This document shows, piece after piece, positions 45,682-54,607 of a stretch of DNA of 64,000 nucleotides (position 1 is its first letter; every line of letters starts with the position of its first letter). A program made the position numbers and the translations under genes. Under the pieces are notes generated by a model. The model had not been told where the DNA came from. It saw only the letters and a list, made by a program, of their open reading frames with translations, and did not search any database. This DNA is from Tsukamurella sp. 1534 (GTDB taxonomy: Bacteria; Actinomycetota; Actinomycetes; Mycobacteriales; Mycobacteriaceae): contig NZ_HE997627.1 of assembly GCF_000312385.1 (NCBI RefSeq), positions 67,911-131,910 of the forward strand, written 5' to 3'.

Positions 45682-47306
45682 CGCTGTCTGCACCAATGAA
45701 GTATTGCCGCGGAGGCCGCCGCGCGCACATCAGGGTGATATCCGGCGTGGTCACCGGTGTCGAGCCGGACGATCCTGGGCGGCGCCGGCGCCCCCGTGAG
45801 GAGTGCCACGCCCTCCGGGCCGCGCTGCGCGTCGAACCACGCCGCGTCCTCCGGGGCGAGGACCACGGTGGCGCGGGCGCCGGCCTCGGCCACCGGGCCG
45901 AGGAGCACCCCGGGCACCTGCGTGGTGCCGCGTTCGCCGAGGCGCTCCCACGAGCGGTACGGGAGCCGACGGCGCAGGAGGTCCTTGCCGCGGCCCCGCG
46001 GAGTGCGGGCGAACGCCGGATCCGACCGGGGCACGCCCAGATCCGCGGGCGTGCCGCCCGGGGCCGTGGGCCGGGCGAGAGCGGGCTTGATCCGCCAGGA
46101 GTACAGCACGCTGTTGACCAGGACCGCCGCATCGGCCGGGCGGTCACGGGCGATGTGCGCCGCGTACCAGGAGCCCGAGCAGATCCCGGCCGCGAGCAGC
46201 GGTGCGGGCCCGCACGACGCTGCGGCGGCGAGCGCGTCCTCGACCGCGGTGTCCGGGAACAGGGGGATCACCTCGCCGGGGGTGACCGGACCCGATTCAC
46301 CGGCGCCCCGCCGGTCGAACCGCACCGCCTGCGCGCCCGAGGCGGCCGCTCCGCGGGCGACCGTGACCCACAGCCCGTTCGGGCCGTGCCGGGTGTCGTT
46401 CGCCGTGGCGCACAGCGTGATCGACCGGGCGGGTGGGTCTCCGGCGGCGGGCAGGGAGCGGATTGCGGCCGCCTCGCCGAGAGATTCGATCCGCTCCAGC
46501 ACCGAGCCCTCCGCCGTCTCGAACCGGGCCTCGGTGCGGATCTCGGGGATGACGGTGACCGGCTCGCACCGGGGCGCCGCGTCCGCCAGCCACTGGGCGA
46601 TGTCGTCGATAGCCCGATCGGGTAGGCGGACGAGATGGTCTGCGGGGGAGAGGAACTCCTCCATTCCGTCGACGGTGATCCGCATCGCCCCGTCGACCGG
46701 CTGCTCCGCGCCCACCCGCGCCGCGACCAGCGTGCGGGGCGACGTCAGCGAGTACGCGGTGAGCGCGGACAGGTCCCGCACCGCCGCCGGCGCGATCGTG
46801 AGCCCGAGCCAGGTGTGCGGCTCGAGCTCCTCGCCCGTCGGGGCGTCCAGGGCGAGCGCGGCCAGCGCGGCCTGCTGTCGGGTGAAGGTGCGGCCGCGGA
46901 ACACCGCGTCCCACAACACGAGTGCCGGCGGCGCGAGCCCCGCCTCGGCCGCGACGAGGGCCCCCGCCCGCAGCGCCACGACGGCCGGCTCGCCCGCACC
47001 GAAGCCGCGGAGGTAGTCCGCGGCGATACGAGTGCTGTCCGCCCAGGCCGCGACCGCGTCGGGGCGGCCCGGCTCGTCCGCGGAATCGCCTGTGCCGTAA
47101 TAGTCGAACCGCAGCACCGCCAGCCCCCGGCCGGCCAGTTCATCGGCGAGGCGGCGGAGACCCCGCAGCGCATCGGTCCGCTCCTCCGCCAGCGGCGGCA
47201 CCAGCAGGACGGTGCCCGTGACGACTCTGGTCGGCGGGAGGTGGAGGGCGCCGTACACGGAACGGTCCACCGGCCCCAGGTACGTGCGCAGCTCACGAGA
47301 GGGCAT
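45678..47306 (-). CDS. Two-domain alpha/beta-hydrolase-fold protein, candidate acyltransferase
   Basis: 542 residues made of two tandem alpha/beta-hydrolase domains. Domain 1 (about 10-245) has FDYYGTGDS but its nucleophile elbow reads ALRAG (111-115), so it looks inactive. Domain 2 (about 265-542) has FDRRGAGES and an elbow GICSG (374-378) with Cys376 where serine is usual, plus an acidic region LAPED and GDHAGYH (His520/His524). A Cys nucleophile favours acyl transfer from a thioester. Paired hydrolases beside carrier proteins occur in exosortase-A glycan clusters. GGAG precedes ATG 47306; it overlaps the CgeB-like gene by 14 bases. Role in aminoacyl transfer is inference. Confidence 0.75.
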   Translation of the reverse strand: MPSRELRTYLGPVDRSVYGALHLPPTRVVTGTVLLVPPLAEERTDALRGLRRLADELAGRGLAVLRFDYYGTGDSADEPGRPDAVAAWADSTRIAADYLRGFGAGEPAVVALRAGALVAAEAGLAPPALVLWDAVFRGRTFTRQQAALAALALDAPTGEELEPHTWLGLTIAPAAVRDLSALTAYSLTSPRTLVAARVGAEQPVDGAMRITVDGMEEFLSPADHLVRLPDRAIDDIAQWLADAAPRCEPVTVIPEIRTEARFETAEGSVLERIESLGEAAAIRSLPAAGDPPARSITLCATANDTRHGPNGLWVTVARGAAASGAQAVRFDRRGAGESGPVTPGEVIPLFPDTAVEDALAAAASCGPAPLLAAGICSGSWYAAHIARDRPADAAVLVNSVLYSWRIKPALARPTAPGGTPADLGVPRSDPAFARTPRGRGKDLLRRRLPYRSWERLGERGTTQVPGVLLGPVAEAGARATVVLAPEDAAWFDAQRGPEGVALLTGAPAPPRIVRLDTGDHAGYHPDVRAAASAAILHWCRQR

Positions 47307-48297
47307 CGACGATCTCCTTCGCCCGGTCCTCGTAGGTGTTGCGGCCGCCGGTGATCGCGGCGTGCCCGCGGGCCGCGATCCGCGCCGCCGCATCGGGATC
47401 CGCCTCCACCCGCGCCACGATCTCCCGCAGTTCCGCGGGTCCGTCGAACAGGAGCGCCTCCCGGCCGTCCGCCAGCAGGGCCTCGTGGTCGGCGGTGCGC
47501 GGCCCCACGAACAGCCCGCCCGCCGCGGGCACCTCGTACGAGCGGCACGTGTGGGTGTCGCGGTTGTCGGAGTTGAGCAGGACCAGGTTCGCGCCGATCG
47601 CCCCGATCGCGGCCGACAGGTCCGTCCCGTACTGGGGGCCGCGGACCGTCGCGCCGGAGCCTCGCAACGCGGGCCGGCGGCGCCATCCGTTGCCCGCGAG
47701 GTAGAACCGGCCGCCCATCTCCCGGGCCAGGCCGGTCAGCAGATCGGCGCGATCCGGGCGGGCGTTGCCGACGAAACCGGCCGCGTACCGTCGGGCGGAG
47801 CGCGGCGCGACCGGCCGGTGCCAGGCCGGATCGTAGGCGCAGGGCACGAGGACAACCCGGCGCGCGCCGCGCGCCTGGAGCTCGGACACGTTGTGCGCCT
47901 TGGTGGTCACGATCGCGTCCCATCCGGCTTCCGCGGCCAGGTACGCGGGCGTCGTGTTGACCGGGTTGGCCACGTCGTCGGCGCTGTAGTGCACCCGCCG
48001 CGCCGCCGGGACCGACAGCAGCCGCTCCTGATCGAGGTGTACCGCGGTGTAGCAGAACAGCAGGTCGGGCCGGGAGGTTCCGGCGGCCTCCTCGATCCGA
48101 CGGTGCGCCGCGGCGACGTCCGCGGGCCACCTGCGGCCCGTCGCCTTGGCGTACCACCAGGCCGGGGTGCCGCGGCGCGGCAGCGTGACGGCGGTGGTGT
48201 CGACGACGGTCACGTCGTGACCGGCGCGGCGGAAGCCGTCCGCGAACGAGCGGGCGTTGCTGCCGTACCAGTCGTCGCCGGCGAACAGGATCCTCAT
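47293..48297 (-). CDS. CgeB-like glycosyltransferase
   Basis: 334 residues. The start MRILFAGDDWYGSNARSFAD and the C-terminal CRSYEVPAAGGLFVGPRT...EALLFDGPAELREIV are the CgeB/GT-B pattern, in which the YE(V/I)PAAG loop binds the nucleotide sugar. No membrane segment; it acts in the cytosol on a lipid-linked acceptor. The donor sugar is unknown. ATG 48297 overlaps the flippase stop (ATGA). Confidence 0.82.
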   Translation of the reverse strand: MRILFAGDDWYGSNARSFADGFRRAGHDVTVVDTTAVTLPRRGTPAWWYAKATGRRWPADVAAAHRRIEEAAGTSRPDLLFCYTAVHLDQERLLSVPAARRVHYSADDVANPVNTTPAYLAAEAGWDAIVTTKAHNVSELQARGARRVVLVPCAYDPAWHRPVAPRSARRYAAGFVGNARPDRADLLTGLAREMGGRFYLAGNGWRRRPALRGSGATVRGPQYGTDLSAAIGAIGANLVLLNSDNRDTHTCRSYEVPAAGGLFVGPRTADHEALLADGREALLFDGPAELREIVARVEADPDAAARIAARGHAAITGGRNTYEDRAKEIVDALS

Positions 48298-49514
48298 CGC
48301 CCCGCCTCCGCGCGCAGCGCGCGCCGCACCGAGAAGGCGGCGGCCGCGGTGTGCGCCGCGACGATCCCCACGACCACCGTCGTGGGGCTGTGGGTCGAGA
48401 ACGCGACCGCCAGGGTGGCCGCCGCCACGCAGGCGCCGACCGCGCCCGCGAACAGGACGCCCGCCGCATCGCCGCGCACCGGCAACACGGCGGTCGCGAG
48501 GACCGAGGCCACGGCCGCGCCGGGCAGTGCCCACGCCTGGACCTGCAGCAGCGGTACCGCGCCCGCGAAGTCGTCGCCGAACAGCAGCGGAACCAGCCAC
48601 GGAGCCAGCACGGTGACGGCCAGCGCGAGCGCGACGCCGCCGGCGGCCACCGCCGTGATCACCCGGATGGTGGTGGCGTGCAGGTCGTCCCCCGCGCGAC
48701 GTGCCATCCGCGGCAACAGGCTCACGCCGACCGCGTCGAGTAGCGAGGCCGCGGCCTGTACCGCCCGGTCGCCGGCGCTGAACAGGCCCAGCGATCTCGT
48801 CGGGAGGGCCGTGGCGAAGACCGTCGCCGCACCGGGACCGTAGGTGCTCGACAGGATCCGCGCCCCGAACACGGGGCCGCCGATCCGCAGCAGCGACCGG
48901 GGCGCCTCGGGGCGGGCCGGCCGCCCGTGGTCGCGGACCGTCCTGCACCAGGACCAGACGACGGCCACCAGCGTCCCCGCGAGCAGGCAGGCCATCGCCG
49001 CCTCCGGGGTCCGGGCCACCGGCAGCGCAGCTACGAGCAGCGCCAGGTACACCAGGCGGCCGGCGGTCTGCTGCAGCACCACGACGCCGAACCGCTGCTC
49101 TCCCAGGAGGACCCAATCGTCCCCGCAAGCGCTGACGGATCCCACCAGGAGGCCCAGCGCACCCATCAGGACGGCGTGCGGGACGGGTAGCAGCAGCGCC
49201 ATCGCGAACAGCGCGCCGAACACGGCGAGCGCGGCGCCCCGCAGGCCCGCGTAGTCGCCGCGCAGCCGGTCCAGCCCGGGTTCGCGCACCCGGGCGGCGA
49301 GGAACGCCGTGATCCCGAGATCGGTGCACAGCGCGCCGAGGAAGTACGCCGACATCGCGATCGCGAGCAGACCCATCCCGGACGGGCCGAGGAGCCGCGC
49401 GCACAGGGGGATGGTCACCAGGGTGACCAGGTACTGGCCGTATCGGCCCGCCGACACCAGGCCGACGTCACGGACCAGCCCCGCGCCGCCCCGTAGGCGC
49501 GGCGCGGCGTTCAC
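48294..49514 (-). CDS. Oligosaccharide flippase (Wzx/MOP superfamily)
   Basis: 406 residues, about twelve membrane helices. The start LVRDVGLVSAGRYGQYLVTL and IPLCARLLGPSGMGLLAIAM is the polysaccharide_synt/Wzx pattern. It would turn an undecaprenyl-diphosphate-linked oligosaccharide from the inner to the outer face of the membrane. No Wzy-like polymerase or chain-length regulator was seen in the window, so the product may be a short unit or be polymerised elsewhere. ATGA overlaps on both sides. Confidence 0.85.
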   Translation of the reverse strand: MNAAPRLRGGAGLVRDVGLVSAGRYGQYLVTLVTIPLCARLLGPSGMGLLAIAMSAYFLGALCTDLGITAFLAARVREPGLDRLRGDYAGLRGAALAVFGALFAMALLLPVPHAVLMGALGLLVGSVSACGDDWVLLGEQRFGVVVLQQTAGRLVYLALLVAALPVARTPEAAMACLLAGTLVAVVWSWCRTVRDHGRPARPEAPRSLLRIGGPVFGARILSSTYGPGAATVFATALPTRSLGLFSAGDRAVQAAASLLDAVGVSLLPRMARRAGDDLHATTIRVITAVAAGGVALALAVTVLAPWLVPLLFGDDFAGAVPLLQVQAWALPGAAVASVLATAVLPVRGDAAGVLFAGAVGACVAAATLAVAFSTHSPTTVVVGIVAAHTAAAAFSVRRALRAEAGR

Positions 49515-50677
49515 GGGGCGGCCCGTTCGGCGCGGGCCGTGAGCGCGTCCCTCTCGACCCGCGAGAGCAGGGCGTCGGCGATCAGCGCCGAGGTCCGCAG
49601 GTCGAGGTCGCGGGCCCGCTCCCGGGCCGCCGCGCCCAACCGCGCACGCCGCACCGGATCGGCGATGAGCGCGTCCAGCGCGGCCGCCAGCTCGGCCGGC
49701 CTACCGGGCCGTACCAACACCCCGTCGTGCCCGTCGACGATCATCTCCGCGGGCCCGCCCGCCTTGGCCGCGACCACGGCGCGGCCCGCCGCCATCGCCT
49801 CCGCGACCACCTGGCCGAAGGGTTCGGTGAGCCGCGAGTAGTGCACCACGATGTCGGCGTCCGCGATCTCCGCGGCGGGATCCTCGACGTGGCCCGTGAA
49901 CGTCACCCGGTCGACGACGCCGAGGTACGCGGCCTGCGTCCGCACCCGTGCGGCGAACTGCTCCTCGCCGAAGAACACGCCGCCGACGAACCGGACGGTG
50001 GGTGTCGTCCGCATGGCAGCCAGGGCCTCCAGTACCAGGTCCTGGCCCTTCCACTCGGTGAGTCGCCCGACCATCGCGATCCGGGCCTCGGCGGGCGGAC
50101 GCTGCGGTGCCGCGGGCGGTACGGCCGCGAGGTCGACCCCGGGCGGGCACACTGCGGCCGGCGTGCCGCGGGTCCGGAGGGTGCCGAGCGTGCCCCGCGA
50201 GTTGGCCAGGAAGCCGTCGGCCGCGAGCCGCCCGAGCAGCCGCAAGGGGAACCGCAGCGGGCCGAAGTACTCGCCGCTGATCCGGTCGTGCACCTGCCAC
50301 ACCAGCGGGACGCCCGCGCGGCGCGCCGCCACCGCGCCGATGAGCAGCGTCTTGGTCGACTGGGCGACCACCACGCCGGCGTCGTGCGCGCGGAGCACCG
50401 CCGCGACCCGCAGGCCGTCGCGGATCATCCCGACCGCGCCGCGGACCAGGGCGAGCGGCCCCGAACCACGGCCCACCCGGCGGGCGACGGACGGCAGGAC
50501 CGTCACCGGGACGTCCTGCGCCTGGAGCACGTCCACGAGGGGGCCCGGCTCCAGCAGCACCGCCGAGGTGGTGCGGCCCCGCCGGCGAAGCTCGCCCGCG
50601 AGGCGCGCGAACGCGAGCTCCGCGCCGGACGGTGCGGCGGTGTGGCCGAGGAAGACGGCGGGCCGACGCCCGGTCAT
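49511..50677 (-). CDS. GT4-family glycosyltransferase
   Basis: 388 residues, GT-B fold. The N-terminal half starts PAVFLGHTAAPSGAELAFARL and the C-terminal half has AMVGRLTEWKGQDLVLEALA and the donor-binding ExFGQVVAEAMAAGRAVVAAKAGG region (RLTEPFGQVVAEAMAAG) of the GT4 EX7E motif. It adds a sugar from a nucleotide donor to the growing lipid-linked glycan. Coupled on both sides by ATGA overlaps. Confidence 0.88.
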   Translation of the reverse strand: MTGRRPAVFLGHTAAPSGAELAFARLAGELRRRGRTTSAVLLEPGPLVDVLQAQDVPVTVLPSVARRVGRGSGPLALVRGAVGMIRDGLRVAAVLRAHDAGVVVAQSTKTLLIGAVAARRAGVPLVWQVHDRISGEYFGPLRFPLRLLGRLAADGFLANSRGTLGTLRTRGTPAAVCPPGVDLAAVPPAAPQRPPAEARIAMVGRLTEWKGQDLVLEALAAMRTTPTVRFVGGVFFGEEQFAARVRTQAAYLGVVDRVTFTGHVEDPAAEIADADIVVHYSRLTEPFGQVVAEAMAAGRAVVAAKAGGPAEMIVDGHDGVLVRPGRPAELAAALDALIADPVRRARLGAAARERARDLDLRTSALIADALLSRVERDALTARAERAAP

Positions 50678-51744
50678 GAGGCGAGGGCCCGGTACAGCGC
50701 CGCGTGCCGCTCGGCGGCGGCGGCCCAGGTGAAGGTCTCCGCGTGCGCGCGGCACGCCGCGGCGGACGGACGGTCCCCGGCGAGCGCCCGCACCAGGCGC
50801 GCGGCCAGTGCCTCGGCGTCCCCCGCCGGCACCACCAGGCCGGGCGCGAGGCCCCGCACACCGTCGGGCAGTCCTCCCGCGTCGGTGACGACGGGGGCCC
50901 GGCCCGACGCCAGCGACTCCAGCGCCACCAGCCCGAATCCCTCCCAACTCCGGGAGGGCACCGCGGTCACCGTCGCCGCGGCGTAGCGCCGCGCGAGCTC
51001 CGCGTCGTCGACCGCTCCCACGAACGTCACGGTAGCCGCCACACCGAGTTCCGCGGCCCGTTCCGCGAGGGGGACGGCCTGCGATCCGGTGCCGACCACG
51101 TCCAACCGGGCCTCGGGGTGCTCGGCGAGCACCCCGCGCCACGCGTCCAGCAGTACGTCCACGCCCATCCGGCGCTCGAGCCGGCGCACGCACAGCACCC
51201 GCGGGGGACCATCCGTCGCCGGCTCCCCGGCCTCCGGGAACCGGGTGAGGTCGACCCCGGGGGGAATCACGGCGATCGTGCCGCGGTCGGCGTCGTAACG
51301 GTCCACCAGGACCTCCGCGAACGCTTCGGAGAGCACCACGAAACGATCGCTGCCGCGGTACCTCGCGCGTTCGACGAGAGTCTTGGCGGCCACGGCGGCC
51401 CGGGACTCCCCGGCCGCGTCGCTCTCCAGCGCCCACGGCCCGTGGAAATGCGTCACGAGCGCGGCGCCGCGCGGGGCCGGCCCGAACAGCGCGAAGTGCC
51501 GGTCGAGGACCTCGGTGCCCGACGGTGCGCGGCGGCGGGAGGCGCGCACGCGGGCCGCGGTGGTCCCGCTGTCCGCACCCCACGACGTTCCGCCTTGGTC
51601 TGGCGCTCCGAACGCGGCGGCGGACGGCCGCACATCGGGGTGGGCGCGCAGCGCCGCGAACAGGTCCGCGAAGTAGCGGGGGAGCCCACCCGGCGCGGTC
51701 GCGGGCCACTGCGCCCCCGTCAGGTGGACGTGCACCGGGGTCAC
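50674..51744 (-). CDS. GT4-family glycosyltransferase
   Basis: 356 residues. Begins VHVHLTGAQWPATAPGGLPR, contains VIPPGVDLTRF, the acceptor-side RVLCVRRLERRMGVDVLLDA, and the donor motif SRSWEGFGLVALESLASGRA (EX7E). It is a second GT4 enzyme of the same glycan pathway. GTG 51744 overlaps the stop of the aminoacyl:[carrier protein] ligase gene (GTGA), linking glycan assembly directly to the carrier-protein enzyme. Confidence 0.88.
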   Translation of the reverse strand: MTPVHVHLTGAQWPATAPGGLPRYFADLFAALRAHPDVRPSAAAFGAPDQGGTSWGADSGTTAARVRASRRRAPSGTEVLDRHFALFGPAPRGAALVTHFHGPWALESDAAGESRAAVAAKTLVERARYRGSDRFVVLSEAFAEVLVDRYDADRGTIAVIPPGVDLTRFPEAGEPATDGPPRVLCVRRLERRMGVDVLLDAWRGVLAEHPEARLDVVGTGSQAVPLAERAAELGVAATVTFVGAVDDAELARRYAAATVTAVPSRSWEGFGLVALESLASGRAPVVTDAGGLPDGVRGLAPGLVVPAGDAEALAARLVRALAGDRPSAAACRAHAETFTWAAAAERHAALYRALAS

Positions 51745-52694
51745 AGCCGGGCGTTCACCGCACCCGGCCAGGACGCGCGGTCCATCCCGTGGGCGGCGAA
51801 CAGCGCCAGCGCGATCCGCTCGATTCCGAACCCGAGGCACGCGCTGTGCGCGGGGGACCCGTCCGCGGAGGTGATGTCGAACTGCATTCCGAAATGATCG
51901 CGGTGGTAGTTGCCGGACGCGACGGCGACGCCCGGGAACCTCTCGCCGTAGACGTTCACCAGGACCTCGGTCTTGAGGCCGTCGGCCGACTGGTTCGCGG
52001 CCAGCATGCGCCCCGATCGCCCGAAGAACGGATCGACGGCGGGCGCCTGACTCACCCGAAGACCCAGGTCGCCCAGGATGCCCGCGGCCCGCGCGACCCA
52101 CGAATCGCGGTGCGCGATCGCGGCGCGGTCCGTGCCCACCCGCACGATCTCCCGCATCCGGAACGACTGCATCCGCATCGGGTCCGACGACGGCTCGTGC
52201 CGGAAGCAGTGGCCGGACACGTCCACCCACGCGCCGTCCCGCGGGAGCGCCCCGGACAGGGTGGGGTAGACGGGGTGGCACGCGGACGGCACCAGGGCGA
52301 GGTCGCTGGAGCGCAGGTGCCCGCCCCAGTCGTGCCCCGCGTCGCGGCCGGCGAGCATGAGCCGGTGTTCGGCGTCGCCGCCCTCGTACGTGGCGACGGT
52401 CGCACTCAGGTGCGGGAACGAGGCGATGTAGTCCGTGCGGTCGAGGATCTCGCGGGGCATGACGGGCGGGAACGCGAGCACCGTGGCCGCACCGCCGTGC
52501 ACCTCGTGGATCACCCTTCCCACGAGCGCGTCCACCGCGCGGCACACCGCGGAGAAGTCCGCGCCGTGGCCGTACACGCCCTCGACGCCGGTGTCGATGA
52601 GATGGCCCGCGTCGAGCAACTCCGCCCGCAGGCGGGCGTGCTCGTCGAGGAGCGCGTTCAGGTCCGCGGAGCGGGGAACCGCAGTCATAGTCAT
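51741..52694 (-). CDS. Amino acid:[carrier protein] ligase (class II aaRS homologue)
   Basis: 317 residues: a class II synthetase core without a tRNA-binding arm. Motif 2 is CFRHEPSSDPMRMQSFRMRE (163-182) with Arg165, and motif 3 is CLGFGIERIALAL (286-298). The active-site zinc ligands of the SerRS-related group are placed correctly: Cys139 (SACHPVYP), Glu182 (MREIV) and Cys286 (HSACLG). Members of this family activate Gly, Ala or similar with ATP and load it on the phosphopantetheine of a carrier protein, not on tRNA. The divergent neighbour is such a carrier. First gene of the seven-gene operon. Which amino acid is used cannot be read from sequence. Confidence 0.88.
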   Translation of the reverse strand: MTMTAVPRSADLNALLDEHARLRAELLDAGHLIDTGVEGVYGHGADFSAVCRAVDALVGRVIHEVHGGAATVLAFPPVMPREILDRTDYIASFPHLSATVATYEGGDAEHRLMLAGRDAGHDWGGHLRSSDLALVPSACHPVYPTLSGALPRDGAWVDVSGHCFRHEPSSDPMRMQSFRMREIVRVGTDRAAIAHRDSWVARAAGILGDLGLRVSQAPAVDPFFGRSGRMLAANQSADGLKTEVLVNVYGERFPGVAVASGNYHRDHFGMQFDITSADGSPAHSACLGFGIERIALALFAAHGMDRASWPGAVNARL

Positions 52695-52836
52695 GAGGTG
52701 TCGTCTTCCCAGGCCGGAACCGTTATCGATGCAATACGGTACCAGGCTAGGGTGAACGGCGGCGTGCACCCGCTCGCGAACGCAAACACGCGGTACAGCG
52801 GGTGAATTGCTGATGCAGTTCAACACAGGAGGCGTA

Positions 52837-53079
52837 GTGGACGAGGTGGTGCGGGAGATCCTCGCCCGGCACGGACGGATTTCGGTCCCGATCGCGGACG
52901 TCGACGGCGGCGCGGATCTCTTCGCGTTGGGACTCACGTCTCACGCCGCAGTGAATGTGATGCTGGCAATCGAAGACCGACTTGCGATCGAGTTCCCCGA
53001 CGAGCTGATGTCGAAGGCTGTTTTCGCGAGTGTGGATTCCCTGGTCGGGGCGGTCCGCTCGCTGGCCGGCGACGCGTGA
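52837..53079 (+). CDS. Acyl (aminoacyl) carrier protein
   Basis: 80 residues, four-helix carrier-protein pattern. The phosphopantetheine site is Ser35 in FALGLTSHAAVNVMLAIED (DSL replaced by LTS). The next helices, FPDELMSKAVFASVDSLVGAV, are normal. AGGAGG four bases before GTG 52837 fixes the start; ATG 52813 is unlikely. It is divergent from the aminoacyl:[carrier protein] ligase gene, 142 bases apart, and coupled to a GT4 gene by GTGA. It should carry the activated amino acid as a thioester. Confidence 0.88.
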   Translation: MDEVVREILARHGRISVPIADVDGGADLFALGLTSHAAVNVMLAIEDRLAIEFPDELMSKAVFASVDSLVGAVRSLAGDA

Positions 53080-54206
53080 TCGACGGACCCGCGATGCCCC
53101 GTCTCGCCATCGTCCACGAGCGGTGGACCGAACCCGGCGGCTCGGAGAACGTGGTGCGCGCGCTCGCCGCCGAATGGCCCGAGGCGCCCGTCCACGTGGC
53201 GTTCGCCGACCCGCGCACCGTCGCTCCCGAGCTGCGCGGCCGGATCCGTGCCACGCCGCTCGACACCGTCCACCGGGCCACCGGCAGGCGAACCCACGTA
53301 CCGCTCATCCCGCTCGCGCCGGCCGCGATGCGACGACTGCGGCCCGGCCCCGTCGACGTGGTGGTCATCAGCCACCACGCCGTGGCCCTGTCCGCCGCGC
53401 CCACGTTCGCCGCCGCTGGCGTGCCCGTCGTCGCCTACGTGCACTCGCCCGCCCGCTGGGCCTGGTCGCCCGGCCTGCGCGCGGGGGAGCGCGGCGGGGC
53501 CACCGGCAGGGCCGCGTTGTCGCTGCTGGCCGCGCGGGCCCGCGCCGTGGAGACCGCCGCGGTGCCACACGTCACCGCGGTCGTCGCCAACTCCACGGCC
53601 GTGGCGGGGCGGATCGCACGGTGGTGGGGCGTCGCCGCCCACGTCGTCCCGCCGCCCGTCGACGTGCGGCGGTTCACGCCGGGCGACGCACCCGCCGGCG
53701 ACTACTTCCTCGTTGCGGGACGCCTCGTGCCGTACCGCCGCGTGGATCTCGCGATCCGCGCCGCGCGGGCCGCCGGCGCGCGGCTGGTCATCGCCGGGAG
53801 CGGGCGCCACGAGCCGGCGCTGCGCGCGCTCGCCGGGCCCGAGACCACGTTCCTCGGCCGCGTCACGGACCCCGAGATGGTCCGGTTGCAGCGCGGCGCG
53901 ATCGCCACGCTCATGCCCGGCGAGGAGGACTTCGGCATCGTGCCGGTCGAGGCGATGGCCACCGGCACCCCGGTCATCGCGCGGGCCGCCGGTGGGGCCC
54001 TGGACACCGTCGTGCCCGGACTGTCCGGGCTCCTGCTCGACGATGCGCCGGACGATGCCTTCGTGACCGCGCTCGCCGACGCCCTGCGCGGATTCCGGCC
54101 GGGCGACTTCGACCGCGGCGCCCTGCGGGCGCACGCCGAGGGGTTCTCCGAGGACCTGTTCCGCTCACGGATGCGCGCCGTGGTCGACGGGGTCGCGCAC
54201 CGGTGA
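53076..54206 (+). CDS. GT4-family glycosyltransferase
   Basis: 376 residues. LAIVHERWTEPGGSENVVRAL opens the N-terminal domain, and VAYVHSPARWAW is the membrane-associated acceptor loop of WbaZ/mannosyltransferase-type GT4 proteins. The donor side is FLVAGRLVPYRRVDLAIRA and PGEEDFGIVPVEAMATGTPV (EX7E). Probably a mannosyl- or related transferase of the cluster. GTG 53076 overlaps the carrier-protein stop; its stop overlaps acpS (GTGA). Confidence 0.88.
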   Translation: MIDGPAMPRLAIVHERWTEPGGSENVVRALAAEWPEAPVHVAFADPRTVAPELRGRIRATPLDTVHRATGRRTHVPLIPLAPAAMRRLRPGPVDVVVISHHAVALSAAPTFAAAGVPVVAYVHSPARWAWSPGLRAGERGGATGRAALSLLAARARAVETAAVPHVTAVVANSTAVAGRIARWWGVAAHVVPPPVDVRRFTPGDAPAGDYFLVAGRLVPYRRVDLAIRAARAAGARLVIAGSGRHEPALRALAGPETTFLGRVTDPEMVRLQRGAIATLMPGEEDFGIVPVEAMATGTPVIARAAGGALDTVVPGLSGLLLDDAPDDAFVTALADALRGFRPGDFDRGALRAHAEGFSEDLFRSRMRAVVDGVAHR

Positions 54207-54568
54207 ACGGCATCGGGATCGACCTGGTCGCGATCGGCGACGTGGAGTACTCGCTCGCCGAGTTCGGCGACCGGTTCCTCCGGCGCGTGTTCACGGGCGC
54301 CGAGAGGCGTGAGTGCGCGGGCGATGCGCGGCGTCTCGCGGCCCGGCTGGCGGCGAAGGAGGCCGCGATCAAAGCGCTCCGCCCGGGGCCGGAGGTCCCG
54401 ACGCCGCCCCGCGAGATCGAGGTGGTGACCACGCCGTACGGCCCCGAGCTGCGGTTGCACGGCGGCCTCGCCGCTCGCGCCCGCGCGCGAGGCTGGCGGG
54501 AGCCGCGGGTCTCCCTCTCCCACACCGACTGCCACGCCGTCGCGGTCGTCACCGTCGAGGTCTCGTAG
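54203..54568 (+). CDS. acpS: Holo-[acyl-carrier-protein] synthase
   Basis: 121 residues, AcpS type. GIGIDLVAIGDVEYSLAEFG holds the Mg2+-binding Asp, and RLAARLAAKEAAIKAL is the FxxKEAxxKA motif with the second acidic ligand. It moves phosphopantetheine from CoA to Ser35 of a carrier protein, most simply the one encoded two genes upstream in the same transcript. Whether the genome has another AcpS for fatty acid synthesis cannot be seen here. Confidence 0.9.
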   Translation: MNGIGIDLVAIGDVEYSLAEFGDRFLRRVFTGAERRECAGDARRLAARLAAKEAAIKALRPGPEVPTPPREIEVVTTPYGPELRLHGGLAARARARGWREPRVSLSHTDCHAVAVVTVEVS

Positions 54569-54607
54569 CCGCTCACCACACGACCGGGGCACGGCGCCGG
54601 TGCGCGG

